A stretch of 64,000 nucleotides of DNA from Margaritifera margaritifera (lineage: Eukaryota > Mollusca > Bivalvia > Unionida > Margaritiferidae), in the NCBI GenBank assembly GCA_029931535.1, contig JAQPZY010001610.1:4997501-5061500 (forward strand), read 5' to 3'. The notes under the pieces are model-generated. The model was given only the letters and a program-made list of their open reading frames with translations. It was not told the DNA's origin and did not search any database. Shown here piece after piece: positions 12,401-22,980 of this stretch (positions are counted from its first letter, which is position 1; each line of letters opens with the position of its first letter). A program made the position numbers and the translations under genes.

Positions 12401-15400
12401 GTACTTCAGTATGGTTTTAGCTTTATCTAAGTGGAATTTCTTTTTGTTCATACTCCCTCTTCTTTCTTCCCCTTGTTTAACTTGTACTGTATTACACACA
12501 GACTGAACACATCATATCTATCAATAATGCCTTGTACATCATGCAAAATTGCTAAGCCACGTGTTTGCCAAGGCTATAAAATCTATCTCTGATTGCACTG
12601 ATTGCTTTAAATATGTGTCTTCTTATTTTTCACGTCTTTAAATGGTATCCCTGGTAGAAGTTCGTTAACTACTCCAACCTGGAGGTGGAAAGGTTTTGGC
12701 TTCAGAGGTTGTAAATCCCAGATTCAACAATAATTCACTAATAGCAGGTGAATAACCTAACGAATTATATAAATTCTTTTTAATACAAAATGAATTGCTA
12801 AGCAGCAATTTACATATTTACTTATTTAAATAAAGAGTGGAATAAAAATTTTATTTCTAAATTTTGTCAGTAGACAAATTCAAAAAATAAGATGAACGTA
12901 GCACATTTCAAAAATGCATACTCTCTAATTATCAATGTCTATTTCCAAGTTAGCAATAAATGCTACGGGTAACGATGATCAAAAGTTATGGTGCATAATC
13001 TCTCTCTCTCCCTCTCCCACTCTGATGTTTGCATGTAATAAACACATTTTATTACAAAAAAAGATGCACTTTTTTTTTAAAAGCCTGTAGTGTAATACAG
13101 CTTTCGTAAAAATGTCATAGCTTTGTGTTGCTGTGATAGACTTGTATTATATGTGCTGTTGTGCAAGTTTAATTGGGAGAATACAAATTTTTTATGGTTT
13201 ATTTTATGTACAAGCCCAAAATTACTTTTTCCACAAACAACAAAAACATTTTCATTCAGAAGTTAATGCTCCTTATCAAACACAGGGGCTAAAAAAATTA
13301 GATTGAAGCTCAACACCTTCCTGAATAGCCATTGTTAACAAGCGTAGTGGCTGATTTCAGTGTAAAAAGTCACTCCTCAGCTGGTGCTTGATGATAGATT
13401 CACAAAAAAAGTGACGAAGAAAGTAACCTTTTTCAGAAAAATCACTTTGTTTATGGCATGAACAGCCACAAAAAGAGAGCAGCCTTCAACACTGTGTAGA
13501 CGAATTCAGCGCATTTAAAAATTATCATACTCTCAAATAATCAGTCATTTTTTAAGTCTACAGATAATGGTATTTGTATCCTGCTTTCAATAATTTCTTT
13601 AAAGAAGGTTTTGGAAACTGTGTAGACATTAAAGGGAAACTATGACAAATTAATAACTAGTACAAGAAACTCTTTTATGAAATATCATTTATTGAGAAAA
13701 CACACTGAAGTTACCGCTTGATGCAGAATAGTACATGTCTGTAAACATAAATATTCAAAGACTTGCCCACCTAAACGCATTCACATACAGCTGGTATTCT
13801 TTTCGCCTACTAAGAGGTATTTATATATACATATATGGTATGTGTATAAAAGTAATGCCCAGGGGCAGGGTTGACGCTCTATTTATCTAATGCTCTTTCA
13901 TTCATGTTTTTTGAGCGCTTGCATTACAGGATGTTATCCCAGCTTAAGTGGCTTCATTAAACAGAAGCCCTTGGTGTTTTGACAATGATAATTCAATGAA
14001 CAGATATAGAGCATAGTGTGATATGAAATTTTGGCAAAATCAATTAAATTGTGCATTATAGATGGCAGCATCAAGATATGGAATATCTTACTCACATTTT
14101 AACTTATCAAAATATGCCAGAGTTAGTAAAATCAATTTACAGGTTTCACATCTTCTTTTAAATATGAAAACTATTTTCTGGATGTAAAATACCATTACAT
14201 GATGATCAGTTTTTTTATCCAACAAACAATAATATAGATTTAAAGCAGTTTTACATAATATGTAACAACTTTAATATTCATCATTATCATGACTAGAGAT
14301 ACATTAGTGGAGAAAAAAATGTTTCAATGCTAATGGAAAAACATAAAACTGTACATCAAGGCTTTGGAGAACCTACACCAGATGTAAAAGATGCTTACAA
14401 ATGACATTATAATTATGGAGCTGGAACAGTTGAATACTGTAGAAAATCTCAGCTAAATAAAATAATAACATGTTCTCAAGTGATGAAAAAATAGGATGAA
14501 CTTATTTTTAGCTGATCTGGTCATAGACCATCTTATGTCCATTGCCCATCATCCAACGTCCATCTGTCCATTATCACAAGTTTATTATCACTACTTCTCC
14601 AAAACTACTTGGATGATTGCCATGAAACTTTACACACACATTCATTCCAAGGTCTAGTTTATACTAAATAAAAACGTTTCCATTTGGACATCCATCCGCC
14701 TTGAAACATGAGGTTTTCACTAAAATACTTCTTACGATGTCTAGTTGGTCCTAAATAAAATGGTGCTGATCTTGCATCTAAAATCTTGTTACTCCTCCTA
14801 GAGGGACAGGCATATCAACATTGGGTTTTTATAGCAGTAATACGATACCTACTGTTATTGCATTGCTCTATCTTTTCCTGGTGCTAGTCCCCAGTCCAAG
14901 GTGATTATTTCTGCCTCCAAATATTAGTTGGAGGTCTGGAATAAACAACATGATTCCAGTCTGATATCAACCTCCTTTTCCTTGGACATCATGCAGTTTT
15001 CACTTGTGTCTAGTGTGCTCAATGTTTTAATCACTTGAGTTGTCTTTTGGCACTGATATTATCATTTGTATCCTTTTTTTGTGATATAATTGAAATTATC
15101 TCCCTGTCCTTAATTAAGTTTTGTTTATTTGTTTCCAGTTTTGTTTACTTTGAGGGTTTATGAGTACCTCACAAGTGAAGTGGTGCTTCTTTATTTTGAC
15201 ACCAAACATCAGGCATCAGATCACTGGGTACTGGGCACCTGTCAGCAGGTATTGTATCAAGTGACAGTCACCAAGTGTCTGTCAGTAGTTGCTGGGCATG
15301 AAACACCAGACACTAAACACTGGGGCACCAGGTGTCAAATCACTGGGTATGGTGATTAGTACCAATATTATAGGTTCTGTCTCTGGTCATCGAGACTGGG

Positions 15401-18400
15401 AACTGTGTTTCAGAACTTGACACCGGTCTTTGGACTGGGCACCAGGCTTTTATCACTGGTCTAGGGAAAGGGATTGGGTCAATCACCTCCCCCTTTTCTC
15501 TATGTTACCATTCTATCCCTATCAGGAATGGACTCTGTGTTTTGATGACCTATTTAGGGGAAGGGATCAGTTTGATGCCCCTCCTTTTTCAATGTTGCTG
15601 TTCAAGCCCTACAAGACTTAGGGTCACCCAGTGGTGAGTCAGTCATGTCTCCCTTTCCTTCCATGATACCAAGGATGACTTTGCCATGGCTCCATGGATT
15701 GGCAGACTGTGTAAGCTATAGACCATACCTGTCCCCTCTAGCCTCATTATCAAGGGAAAGGGAAAGGGAAAGGACGGTGCCACTCACTGCCTCCTGTGTC
15801 GAGAGGAAATCATTAATCCTTTTCTCCTGTCCCCTCTTGTGAGCGAAGATGGGATGACAAACCTTCAGTCCTCAAACCGAGGGTTTAGGACACAGTTGAA
15901 GAAAGGAGCTATCCCTAGAGTGGCCTTGCAACACTTGAAGGATCAACAGCACTGGTGCAAGGCCACTGTACTGGACCAGCTAAACCAGTGAATAAATGCC
16001 CCTATAGCAAAAGGCCCATGGCTCCCCTCCCAAACGTTTTAAACGGGGTATCAGCACAACCATCAAACCTAATCTAAAACTCTATTCTGACCATCTTAAT
16101 CACAATGAGGTGGCTGGAGGGGCCATGGGAAAGAGTCTATAGACCCCTACCCCTTCCCTAAGGACAGAAGCAGTCATCCCAAGGGAGTTGCATTCTCTCC
16201 TGCCAATTCATCTTCTGCATGTCCTAGTAGGTGCCAGACTGGCCCTTTTTTAAGGGCTTGATTGAACCTCCAGGTTTGCTTCTAGGACCCTCCATCTCTT
16301 TCAGTGATCCCCATTTGGTTCCACCAGTTGCAACTGGTATCCCTATGGGACGAGATGTACACCCTTCTAAGGAATGGCACAGTAGAGAGGGTGACAAACA
16401 TCCAAATTACGGGATTTTATTCCGGGATGATCTTTCTTTCATAAAGAGGTGGAAGGTTTGACTTACAGATTTTTCCCCTTTTAGCAGGTTTCTTCTGGAA
16501 GAGTGTTGCAATACAGAGACATCCACCTCAATCAGGAATGCCATCTGGCCGAATGACTGGGTGGTCTCCATAGATCTTCAGGATCCCTATCTTTACATGC
16601 CATCTTCCCAAGCCCACAACAAATTCCTGCAGTTTTATCTGGGGCAGAGATCTTTCAATTTCTGGCTCTTCCTTTTGGCCCAGCTTTCCGTTCCCAGAGC
16701 CTTTACCAGGGTGATGAGTGTAATAGTGGATCATTTTAAGTTCTTAGGGATACTTATCCTCCATTATTTTGACAAGTGGTTGATGTATAACATCCTTAAG
16801 GAATCTATCTCTATTTGTAGACAGCAACTTCTCTAGGCCTAATCCCAGCCAGAATAAGTCAGATCTGGTCCCTTTTCAGAATTTTGTTACTTGGGTATGA
16901 ATTTTCTCTTCTGTCTACAGAATCTCACAGATACTTTCTCTCATAGCCAGACTGGAAAAGAAGACTTCGTTGTCTGCTTTACTCTGCCTCTCTCTACTAA
17001 GGACTCTGAATGTGCTGACATACTTAGTTTCCCAAGGAAGGCTGCATATGTGACTCTTGCTTCTACCAAACTGGAAGCCTTATAAGGACCCCTGGTCTGC
17101 TCAGATCCCATTAGGATCCAGATTTCATCACCATCAGAATTGGTGGAAAAATCAGGACATGTTTCTGTCCGGAGTTCCAATTCAAGCTCCAGAACCTCAC
17201 TCCTTCCTATACACTAACGCCTCAGTTTCAGGCTGGGATGATCATCTGGAGCTTGAGAGGATATTCATGCAAGATCAGTGGTCTCAGTAAGAATCTTCCC
17301 TTCAAATAAACAATCTAGAAATGTGGGCTGTATTTCTAGTACTTCAGGGGTGCGTCAACCACATAAGACATCACTGCATTATGGTCTCTTTGGACAACAT
17401 GCCCCATCTTTCTACTTGGAAGTCTGGAGCCTCCTCCATGGGACAGCTTCTTCAGAGATCACTCTTATAGTCCACCACATTCCAGGTGGGAGCAATGTCC
17501 TGGTGGACAGCCTGTCCAGACAGGGACAGGCAGTCTACCTGGGGTGGTCTCTGCACCAGCCAGTAGCAGAGCCACTTTTTCAATTGTGGGGAAACCAATG
17601 GTAGACATGTTCACAACAAGGTCAAACAACAAGCTCCCTCTTTATGTCTCTCCAATGCCAGAGCAGAGGTCAGTGGATGCCTTCAGCTGAGGTGGGATTG
17701 ATTGTTCATCTATGCCTTCCCACCTTTCAGAATAATCCCTCAAGTTCTTAGCAAAGTCAGGAGCTCCAAGTCATGGCTTATCCTGATAGCTCCCCAGCGA
17801 TTACGGTTGAATGATCTCCTCAACCGTTTAGTCAACAACCACAGGGAAATACCATTGAGGATGGATCTGCTGTTGCAGCACAGAGAGTCCCTCTTGCACA
17901 ACACTCCACAAATTATCCAACTTCATGCCTGGCTGATTTAAAACAATCTGTCCCCCAGGAGCAGTTTTCAAGCAGAGTTGCCAAATGCATTGCTCAGGCT
18001 AGAAGGCAAATGACTTCCAAGGTTTTCAATGCCAAGCTAACTGTTCCTCTTTATCTGCAGTTGCAGATTTTCGTATTTTTCTCTTTGAGGAAAAAGATTT
18101 CTCAATATCCACCATTAAGGGCTTTAGTGCAGCCTCGCTAATACCCTAAAGTTCTCTGTGGCATCCACTGTAGGGTTGGACCATCATCTTTCAGAACTAA
18201 TCAGGTACTTTGAGCTCCAGAGACTAGTCTTTCACCCTATAATGCCTAGATGGAACATTTTGTGTGTTCTTTGGTCATTATCTAAACATAAAAATTATGA
18301 ACCCTTGAGTGAAGCTGTTTTCAAGAACATTACCCTTAAAACAGTCTTCTTTCTCTGCCTAGCTTTGACGAGGAGGAGTGAAATTCATGCCTTTTCAGTT

Positions 18401-21400
18401 AAAAGGGGTTGTTTACAGTTCATTGGAAACTTTGATTCTCTCTTCTTTGTCAACCTGGTTTTTGTCAAAGAATCGGCTACCTTCAGTAGGTCCTGCCCTA
18501 TTGAAATCACCAGTCTCAGTTGTATCAGTGCTGGGGATGATCAAGATAGACTCCATTGCCCAGGATGAGCTTTACGTTTCAGTTTAAATCAGAAGAGAAA
18601 GGATAGGGTCAGAACAATCTTTTCTTGTTCTGAAAGGTAACTCCAATATTTTTGTTCAGATTATTAATAGAATGTATCAGTCTCTCACTGAGGGAGAGAT
18701 CTCTTTCATGAAGATCAAAATCCGTAAGGTTAGGGCTGTTGCTGCATCTTGGGCAATCATCTTCTTTGGATGATGTCATGAAAGTCACATTCTGGCGGTC
18801 TCATTCCTCCTACTCGTCATTTTACCTCTGATCAGTGACACAGTAGGCAAAGGCATTACACATTATGCCCAATTGTGTCAGCCCAACAAATTGTCAAGCC
18901 ATTCTTCAGTCTGCAGTAGAGCACACTTTGACAGATTATCATGGACCATAAGCCTCCCACTGGGCTCATAAATTCAGTAACGCAATAATAGCATGTATTG
19001 TATCACTGCTATTGAAATGTAGTGTTTATTTTTTTGGAGGGGGGGGGGGATAAAACTAATTTTAATTAAGTAATACTTTACTGCTATTATTGCTCAATTC
19101 CATGCTCCCTCTCTGCTCTGATGTCCTTTCAGTCTCAGTCCAAGTCAAAGAAGGACGATATTCCGAATGATGGAAGTTGACAGCCATTTATCAGACTGAG
19201 ATCATGTTGTTTTTAACTCTACTGATCATAGACAGAAGAGCTTATGATATGTCTCTTTCATCTGTTGTCTGTCCGTCCGTTAGCACAAGTTTGTTATTGC
19301 TACTCCTCCTAAACTACTTAGAGGATTGCCATGAAACTTTACACCCACATTCATCCCATGGTCTAGTTGGTCGTAAATGAAAATGCTGTGGTTCTGACAT
19401 CCAATATGGCTGCCACAGTGGCAATCTTGAAAATCTTGCTATTGTTACTCCTCGTGAATGGATGGTGATATCAACATGGGGTTTTCGCTAAAAGACTTCT
19501 TATGATGTCTAGTTGGTCCTAAATGAATGGTGCCGATCTGACATCCAATATGGCCGCCATGGCAACCATCTTAAAAATCTTGTATTCGCTACTCCTCCTG
19601 AACATAAAGTCGGATTGACATGCAAAAACCAACCCAAAAACTTATGATGGTCCGAAATGAAAATGGTGCCGCTCAGACATCCACAGTGGCCATCTTGAAA
19701 ATGTTTTTAGTGCTATTTTGCCTGAATGGATGGTTATATCAACATGGGGTTTTCACTACAAGTCTTCTTCTGATGTCTAGTTGGTCCCAAATGAAAATGG
19801 TGCCAATTTGATTTCCAATATGGCCACCACTTCAGCCATCTTGAAAATCTTGTTATTGCTCCACCTCCTGAATGGAAAGTCATATTGACACGAGATTTTC
19901 AGCAGAAGACTTCTTATGATGTCTAGTTGGTCCTAAATGAAACTGGTGCCACTTGCACATCAATTTGATGTTCAGTCTTTGTTCAATCTGACGTTCAATC
20001 TGGCTGCCACAGTGGCCATCTTGAAATCTTGTTATTGCTACTCTTCCTCTATGGATGGTGATGTCAACATGGGGTTTTCACTAAAAGATTCTCATGATGT
20101 CTAGTTGGACCTGAATGAAAATGTTGCTGCTCAGACATTCAATATGGCCATCTTAAAAATCTTGTTATCACTACTACTGAATTAATGGTCATATCAGCAT
20201 GGGCTTTTCATAGACCAGGAGAGCTTATGGGATAATCTGTTGTCCATTATTCATTGTCTGTCAATCCGTCCATTAGCACAAGTTTATCACTACTCCCCCT
20301 ACACCACTCATAGGATTGCCAGTCTTCTAATGGTGTCTAGTTTGTCCTAAAAGAAAATGGTGCCAATCTTACATCTAAAATGTTTGCCACAGTGGCTAAT
20401 TTGAAAATCTTATCACTCAAGAATATCTGAAATGGTTTAAACACTTTGCAGTTAAAAAGAAGAAATGGTTTAATCCTGAATTCCTGGAAATTCCTTTCAG
20501 ACAGTTGAGCATTGGTCCCTTTGAGGGTCTCTTTTTCAATCTTCGGACGTTTCATGGATGCATATGACCTTATTTTTTTTTTTATTTGAATTTGTGAATG
20601 GAGTTGTTTCATTTATGGCAAGAGCATACAATTAAGATTCTTTCTACAGATGAAAATCACCTGATGTATAACATAAAGTAAAAAAGGTATAGAAAAGTCA
20701 CTTTGATATTCATTAGGATGCCTCTGACATTATACATAGACCTATAGTTATTAAACAGGTTGGCAAAACATTTGTTTTCAGACTCCAATTTGAATGTTTA
20801 AATACACACAGTAACTTTATCTTGAAGAAGGTAGAATAACTCAAATGTTAGAAGTAGTCTTATGCTATTTGCTTCAAATGTTTGCATATTTGAAAAGGAC
20901 TTTGTATTTAACAATTGTAATTTTCACAGGTAGAGGGAAATCAATTTCAAAAACATGTGGAAGATTCGGCTGGCAACCATTTGGTTTTTGTCATGAGGCA
21001 AGGAGACAACATTAACCAGCGTGTCACCCAAATGGAGGAAAGGATTAATAATATAGCAGGCTTGGAGACCTTACTATTTGCACGCCAACTCCAAAATACC
21101 GCTGACAAGATGAACCAGATAGAACAGATAGTAGGAAATCTGGCTTCTTTACCCTTGTCTGACAGTGGCACCCAGGAGCAACATGTAGGAAGTGGTGAAA
21201 TGCAAATGAGAATTTGACACCTGGAAGCAAAAATGGACACATTTGAGGGAATTGTTACAACACTTCATTGCGACATTGAGCAGTGCATCACTACACTGGA
21301 GACAATTGATCAGCAAAGAAAAGTGGACAAGGAGATGATTGAATCAAATGAGCACAAGATTCAATCTTTAGAGAGAACACTGGCTCTTAAGGATATGACA

Positions 21401-22196
21401 ATCATGGATCTCGATGCAAGGATACAATCTCTTGAGTATGCCAGCTACGATGGAATACTTCTATGGAGAATCCCAGAATTTAGTAAGCACAGACTGGAGG
21501 CTCAGCGAGAGAAAACTTTGAGCATTTACTCTCCTGCTTTCTACACCAGCCAAACTGGTTATAAGATGTGTATACGAATGTATCCCAATGGGGATGGGAT
21601 GGGAAAGGGATCCCATATGTCTCTTTTCTTTGTCATCATGAGAGGACCCTATGATGCCCTGTTGAGTTGGCCATTCATGCAGTGTGTAACTTTCATGCTG
21701 ATCGACCAGAACAATCGAGAGCATGTCATCGACTCATTCCAACTAGACCCTACAAGTTCATCTTTTAAAAGGCCAACATCAGATATGAACATAGCAAGTG
21801 GATGCCCATTATTCATCTCACACAAATGCTTGGATGATTCAAGTTATGTCTCTTTTCTTTGTCATCATGAGAGGACCCTATGATGCCCTGTTGAGTTGGC
21901 CATTCATGCAGTGTGTAACTTTCATGCTGATCGACCAGAACAATCGAGAGCATGTCATCGACTCATTCCAACTAGACCCTACAAGTTCATCTTTTAAAAG
22001 GCCAACATCAGATATGAACATAGCAAGTGGATGCCCATTATTCATCTCACACAAATGCTTGGATGATTCAAGTTATGGGAATACGTTGGAAGACACAATG
22101 TACATCAAAACTGCAGTTGACACAAGCACTCTGCCCACCCCCCTATGCCTAGAAATTTTGTTAACATTACAGCGTGAGGAAGATCTCCAGCTTTAA
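6386..22196 (+). CDS. TRAF2: TRAF2-like TNF receptor-associated factor, 3' part (gene span, disrupted)
   Basis: TRAF proteins are cytoplasmic adaptors. They trimerise through a coiled coil and bind TNF-receptor-family tails through a MATH domain; in complete members a RING ubiquitin ligase lies upstream. Three exons are visible, all in phase 0: 6386-6484, 9133-9291 and 20930-22196. They give zinc-finger, zinc-finger, coiled coil and MATH in the expected order. Stretches such as LKD before the MATH domain, DQNNREHVID and MNIASGCPLF favour TRAF2 over TRAF3. The RING exon is missing and presumably lies left of the window. Human TRAF2 has further zinc fingers between the second and third exons found here; no such exon was recognised in the 11.6-kb intron. 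The last exon has an in-frame TGA and a frameshifting duplication, so this may be a pseudogene, a null allele or an assembly error. Family assignment is firm, paralogue assignment less so. Confidence 0.88.
6485..7212. other. Intron DNA with a (GT)n run at 6550-6577
   Basis: A (GT)14 dinucleotide run starts about 65 bp after the zinc-finger exon. The remainder shows no gene or repeat that I recognise. Confidence 0.7.
7213..7524 (+). pseudogene. LINE endonuclease-domain fragment
   Basis: One open frame reads FFGDFNTDYM, then about 45 residues later ATIIDHVCTN and AMSDHCPVC. GDFN, IDH and SDHxPV are conserved motifs of the apurinic-like (EEP) endonuclease of non-LTR retrotransposons, in the correct order and spacing. 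No reverse transcriptase follows; the frame ends at a TGA by 7524. This is a truncated LINE copy in an intron of the TRAF2-like gene. The clade (RTE, Jockey or CR1-like) cannot be decided from so little. Confidence 0.75.
7525..9132. other. Intron DNA, no gene recognised
   Basis: Scattered short frames lack recognisable domains. 7916-7940 resembles 11142-11166 in direct orientation, and 7996-8016 is an exact inverted copy of 11297-11317. Pieces of one dispersed repeat may therefore lie on both sides of the hAT-like remnant. Confidence 0.5.
9133..9291 (+). CDS. TRAF2: TRAF2-like exon: second zinc-finger segment
   Basis: 53 codons, phase 0 at both ends, with acceptor TTTAG before 9133 and donor TCG/GTAAAT. 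The peptide DHASHCQYQVVQCPQCG completes the first finger and opens the next. LGKHRTKTC provides its closing His and Cys, and KHCDEL follows. The spacing is typical of zf-TRAF repeats. In human TRAF2 this position is followed by roughly 50 more residues of zinc finger, which are not seen before the next exon here. Confidence 0.88.
9292..9958. other. Intron DNA with TG-rich run and G-run
   Basis: A TG-rich stretch at about 9318-9349 ends in a run of nine or more G (9350-9358). No coding sequence is recognised. The hAT-like remnant begins at the right end. Confidence 0.6.
9959..10749 (+). pseudogene. hAT/ZNF862-like transposase remnant, internally deleted
   Basis: The left part codes for a BED/TTF-like zinc-finger segment: KKKPKYETKFQNSWLSEYK, then MFCDICKSCGK, CLNFRTSTPKRH and SQDH. 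This is the N-terminal pattern of hAT-derived ZNF862-like proteins. From about 10440 it jumps to the C-terminal hAT dimerisation region: FPNLCKLAKLAM, DCERGLSAQN, then in another frame LSPETINTLM and ALTEWRRKKERR before a stop at 10749. Several hundred residues of catalytic core are missing. TAG at 10246 replaces the expected Trp after SEYK, and at least two frame changes are visible. It is a dead deletion derivative. The right terminus may be near 10867, where the complement begins CAGGGATGCTGCCAGG; no matching left terminus was found. Confidence 0.82.
10003..10098 (+). repeat. 36-bp tandem repeat, 2.7 copies, inside the hAT remnant
   Basis: Units start at 10003, 10039 and 10075 with GGTG(A/G)CGGGAATGT-like sequence. 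36 bp is 12 codons, so the repeat keeps frame and encodes a repeating NVESELQVSGGG peptide in the zinc-finger leader. Confidence 0.9.
10750..14518. other. Intron DNA, 3.8 kb, no gene recognised
   Basis: AT-rich, with only short random open frames. The zinc-finger exon expected between the second and third TRAF exons was looked for here by eye and not found. A ~40-bp segment (TTCAAAGACT...CACATAC) occurs at about 11450-11487 and again at 13751-13790, probably pieces of a dispersed repeat. Confidence 0.5.
14519..14830 (+). repeat. Dispersed ~145-bp repeat family, copy 1 (truncated)
   Basis: It carries the family head (TCCATTATCACAAGTTTATT, then GATTGCCATGAAACTTTACAC) and about one and a half body units with GTCTAGTTGGTCCTAAAT. 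It stops at the left inverted repeat of the DIRS-like element at 14831, and related sequence resumes beyond the element at about 19200. Confidence 0.8.
16231..16840 (+). pseudogene. DIRS reverse transcriptase remnant
   Basis: Fragments in different frames match the DIRS reverse transcriptase in order: FYSGMIFLS near 16410, VSIDLQDPYLYMP at about 16564 (counterpart of SLDLKDAYFHIP, catalytic Asp kept), then NKFLQFYL, VPRAFTRVM and HYFDKWLM at about 16772. The last should be YLDDLLL-like; the second catalytic Asp has become Lys, so the enzyme would be inactive even without the frameshifts. Confidence 0.8.
17190..17940 (+). pseudogene. DIRS RNase H and linker remnant
   Basis: LYTNASVSGWDDHLE at about 17208 corresponds to the (F/Y)TDASxxGWGAHL motif of retroelement RNase H. 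Next come a remnant of the VFLALQ helix, VHHIPGGSNVLVDSLSR, WSL, QLWG, NKLPLYVSPM and YAFPPFRIIP, the usual order between RNase H and recombinase in DIRS elements. At least four frame changes separate these blocks. Confidence 0.8.
17960..18835 (+). pseudogene. DIRS tyrosine recombinase remnant
   Basis: Signature blocks are RWNILCVLWSL, then NITLKTVFFLCLALTRRSEI (counterpart of LKTAFLVALTSARRVSEL, holding the first catalytic Arg region). Further on RAVAASWA lies at about 18730, followed by a FWRSHSSYSSFYL-like block in a shifted frame near 18790, the usual C-terminal end with its Tyr. These match the tyrosine recombinase of DIRS retrotransposons rather than a DDE integrase. Stops and frame changes make it non-functional. 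Confidence 0.8.
19200..20425 (+). repeat. Dispersed ~145-bp repeat family, copy 2
   Basis: The head (TTAGCACAAGTTTGTTATTG, then GATTGCCATGAAACTTTACAC) is followed by about seven body units. Each unit has GTCTAGTTGGTCCTAAATGA, ACATCCAATATGGCCGCCA, CATCTTGAAAATCTTGTTAT and ATCAACATGGGGTTTTC. Unit starts at 19361 and 19506 give 145 bp. A second head begins near 20215 (GACCAGGAGAGCTTATGG). Confidence 0.9.
20430..20929. other. Intron DNA before the last TRAF2-like exon
   Basis: Nothing recognised apart from the splice acceptor TTTTCACAG ending at 20929. Confidence 0.5.
20930..22196 (+). CDS. TRAF2: TRAF2-like last exon: coiled coil and MATH domain, interrupted
   Basis: From GTAGAGGGAAAT at 20930 (phase 0, VEGNQFQKH) the frame encodes a helical coiled-coil region with heptad-like spacing to about 21435. 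The MATH domain follows: YDGILLWRIPEF, FYTSQTGYKMC, NGDGMGKGSH, LFFVIMRGPYDALL, WPF, DQNNREHVIDSF and MNIASGCPLF. Two lesions are seen. TGA at 21215-21217 interrupts the coiled coil (between QMRI and HLEAKM), with the same frame open on both sides; CGA to TGA at a CpG would explain it. A perfect 229-bp tandem copy (21617-21845 and 21846-22074) shifts the frame by one, so the first copy runs into a stop at 21883. The normal C-terminal end (MYIKTAVDTS and onward to TAA at 22194) follows only the second copy. All other positions look well preserved. Confidence 0.9.
21617..22074 (+). repeat. Perfect 229-bp tandem duplication in the MATH domain
   Basis: 21617-21845 and 21846-22074 read identically base for base. 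The sequence ATG occurs at the start of each copy and again right after the second (ATGGGAAT), giving 3 bp of microhomology at the join. 229 is not a multiple of three, so the copy breaks the frame. The lack of differences points to a recent event or an assembly artefact. Confidence 0.97.
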
Positions 22197-22980
22197 TACT
22201 GGACCAAAGTAAAGTGTGTGCATACTTGTCGTACATCAGTTGTGAATGTACTGAGACAGTAGCTGCCAGTTGTACATACAAGATTGTACATCTCTTAATT
22301 TATGAATGTATCTGTGTATTTTAAGGCCATTACTTACTTTTTAGCTCAGCTGGCTATAAGGCATACTAATGGGGTGATCATGTACCTGATTGGCTGGGCT
22401 TGTAACCACTATCCAGGCTACATTTCTAATTTGATTTTGATCAAAGTTAGATATATATGCTTATATCATTAAGATCACGGACAAGTTTGATAATGAGCAA
22501 AATCCACATACTAATTAGGTGATCTTACATCAGATTGACTGAGGGTTATTCCATTTAAACATACATGGTACCCAGGGAAGGCCATTTTAAAAACAAATAT
22601 ATGCCAGGGTACTCTGATTAATTAAAAGAGTTCACATGAAAATGATACAAAATTCTAAAAATTGCATCTGTGGGTGACTACTCCACGTTGAAAGTGCCTT
22701 CCCCCGAGTCCCAAGTATGTTTTCTGATCTGATTTTGATCAAACTTGAAATATGGACTTGTATCATCAACATCTTGGATGGGTGCACGACTGAGTGAAAG
22801 CCATGCATATTAATGAGGTAATCTTGCATCTGATTGGATGACCTTGCTACCACTGTGGAGGCCAAAATAGCAGTTTACATATTAACGCAAAGAGTTTTTC
22901 CACTTGGAAAACATTTAAAAACTTTAAAATAATTTTAAAATACAGTATACATGAATTTCAATAAAACAAGCTTTATAAAT
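22197..22980 (+). other. Probable 3' UTR and downstream of the TRAF2-like gene
   Basis: AATAAA occurs at 22960-22965, with further copies at 23124 and 23461. This makes a 3' end near 22980 plausible but unproven. The segment also contains two diverged ~110-bp repeat units (about 22430-22541 and 22724-22845; each has TTTGATTTTGATCAAA and a TAAT(T/G)AGGT motif). They are separated by a MITE inserted at 22542. Confidence 0.5.
22542..22723 (-). mobile_element. Palindromic-ended MITE, copy 1 (one end truncated)
   Basis: It starts AGGGTTATTCCATTTAAAC, then TACCCAGGGAAGG, and towards the right reads CCTTCCCCCGAGTCCCAAGT, the inverse. It is the reverse orientation of the better copy at 29295-29485. 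It splits two related ~110-bp units, so it inserted after they arose. Confidence 0.85.

Larger units (their letters stand above)
14831..19145 (+). mobile_element. DIRS-type (tyrosine recombinase) retrotransposon, decayed
   Basis: The order reverse transcriptase, RNase H, tyrosine recombinase, with no integrase or protease, marks a DIRS-like element. 14831-14867 and the reverse complement of 18976-19012 match at about 30 of 37 positions, giving inverted end repeats. 19071-19095 and beyond is a diverged direct copy of 14838-14868 and following sequence, as expected from the complex end structure of DIRS elements. Coding blocks are spread over all three plus frames with many stops, so the copy is long dead. 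The segment 14870-16200 before the reverse transcriptase has only short frames and probably is a decayed gag-like region; it includes (GGGAAA)n at about 15753-15772. It lies within the large intron of the TRAF2-like gene. Confidence 0.85.

Noticed and set aside
21215..21217. TGA as selenocysteine codon
   Set aside because: TRAF proteins are not selenoproteins, and the site is in a coiled coil where no Cys is expected.
22335..22420. tRNA-like A box (TAGCTCAGCTGGCTATAAG)
   Set aside because: No B box or cloverleaf follows.
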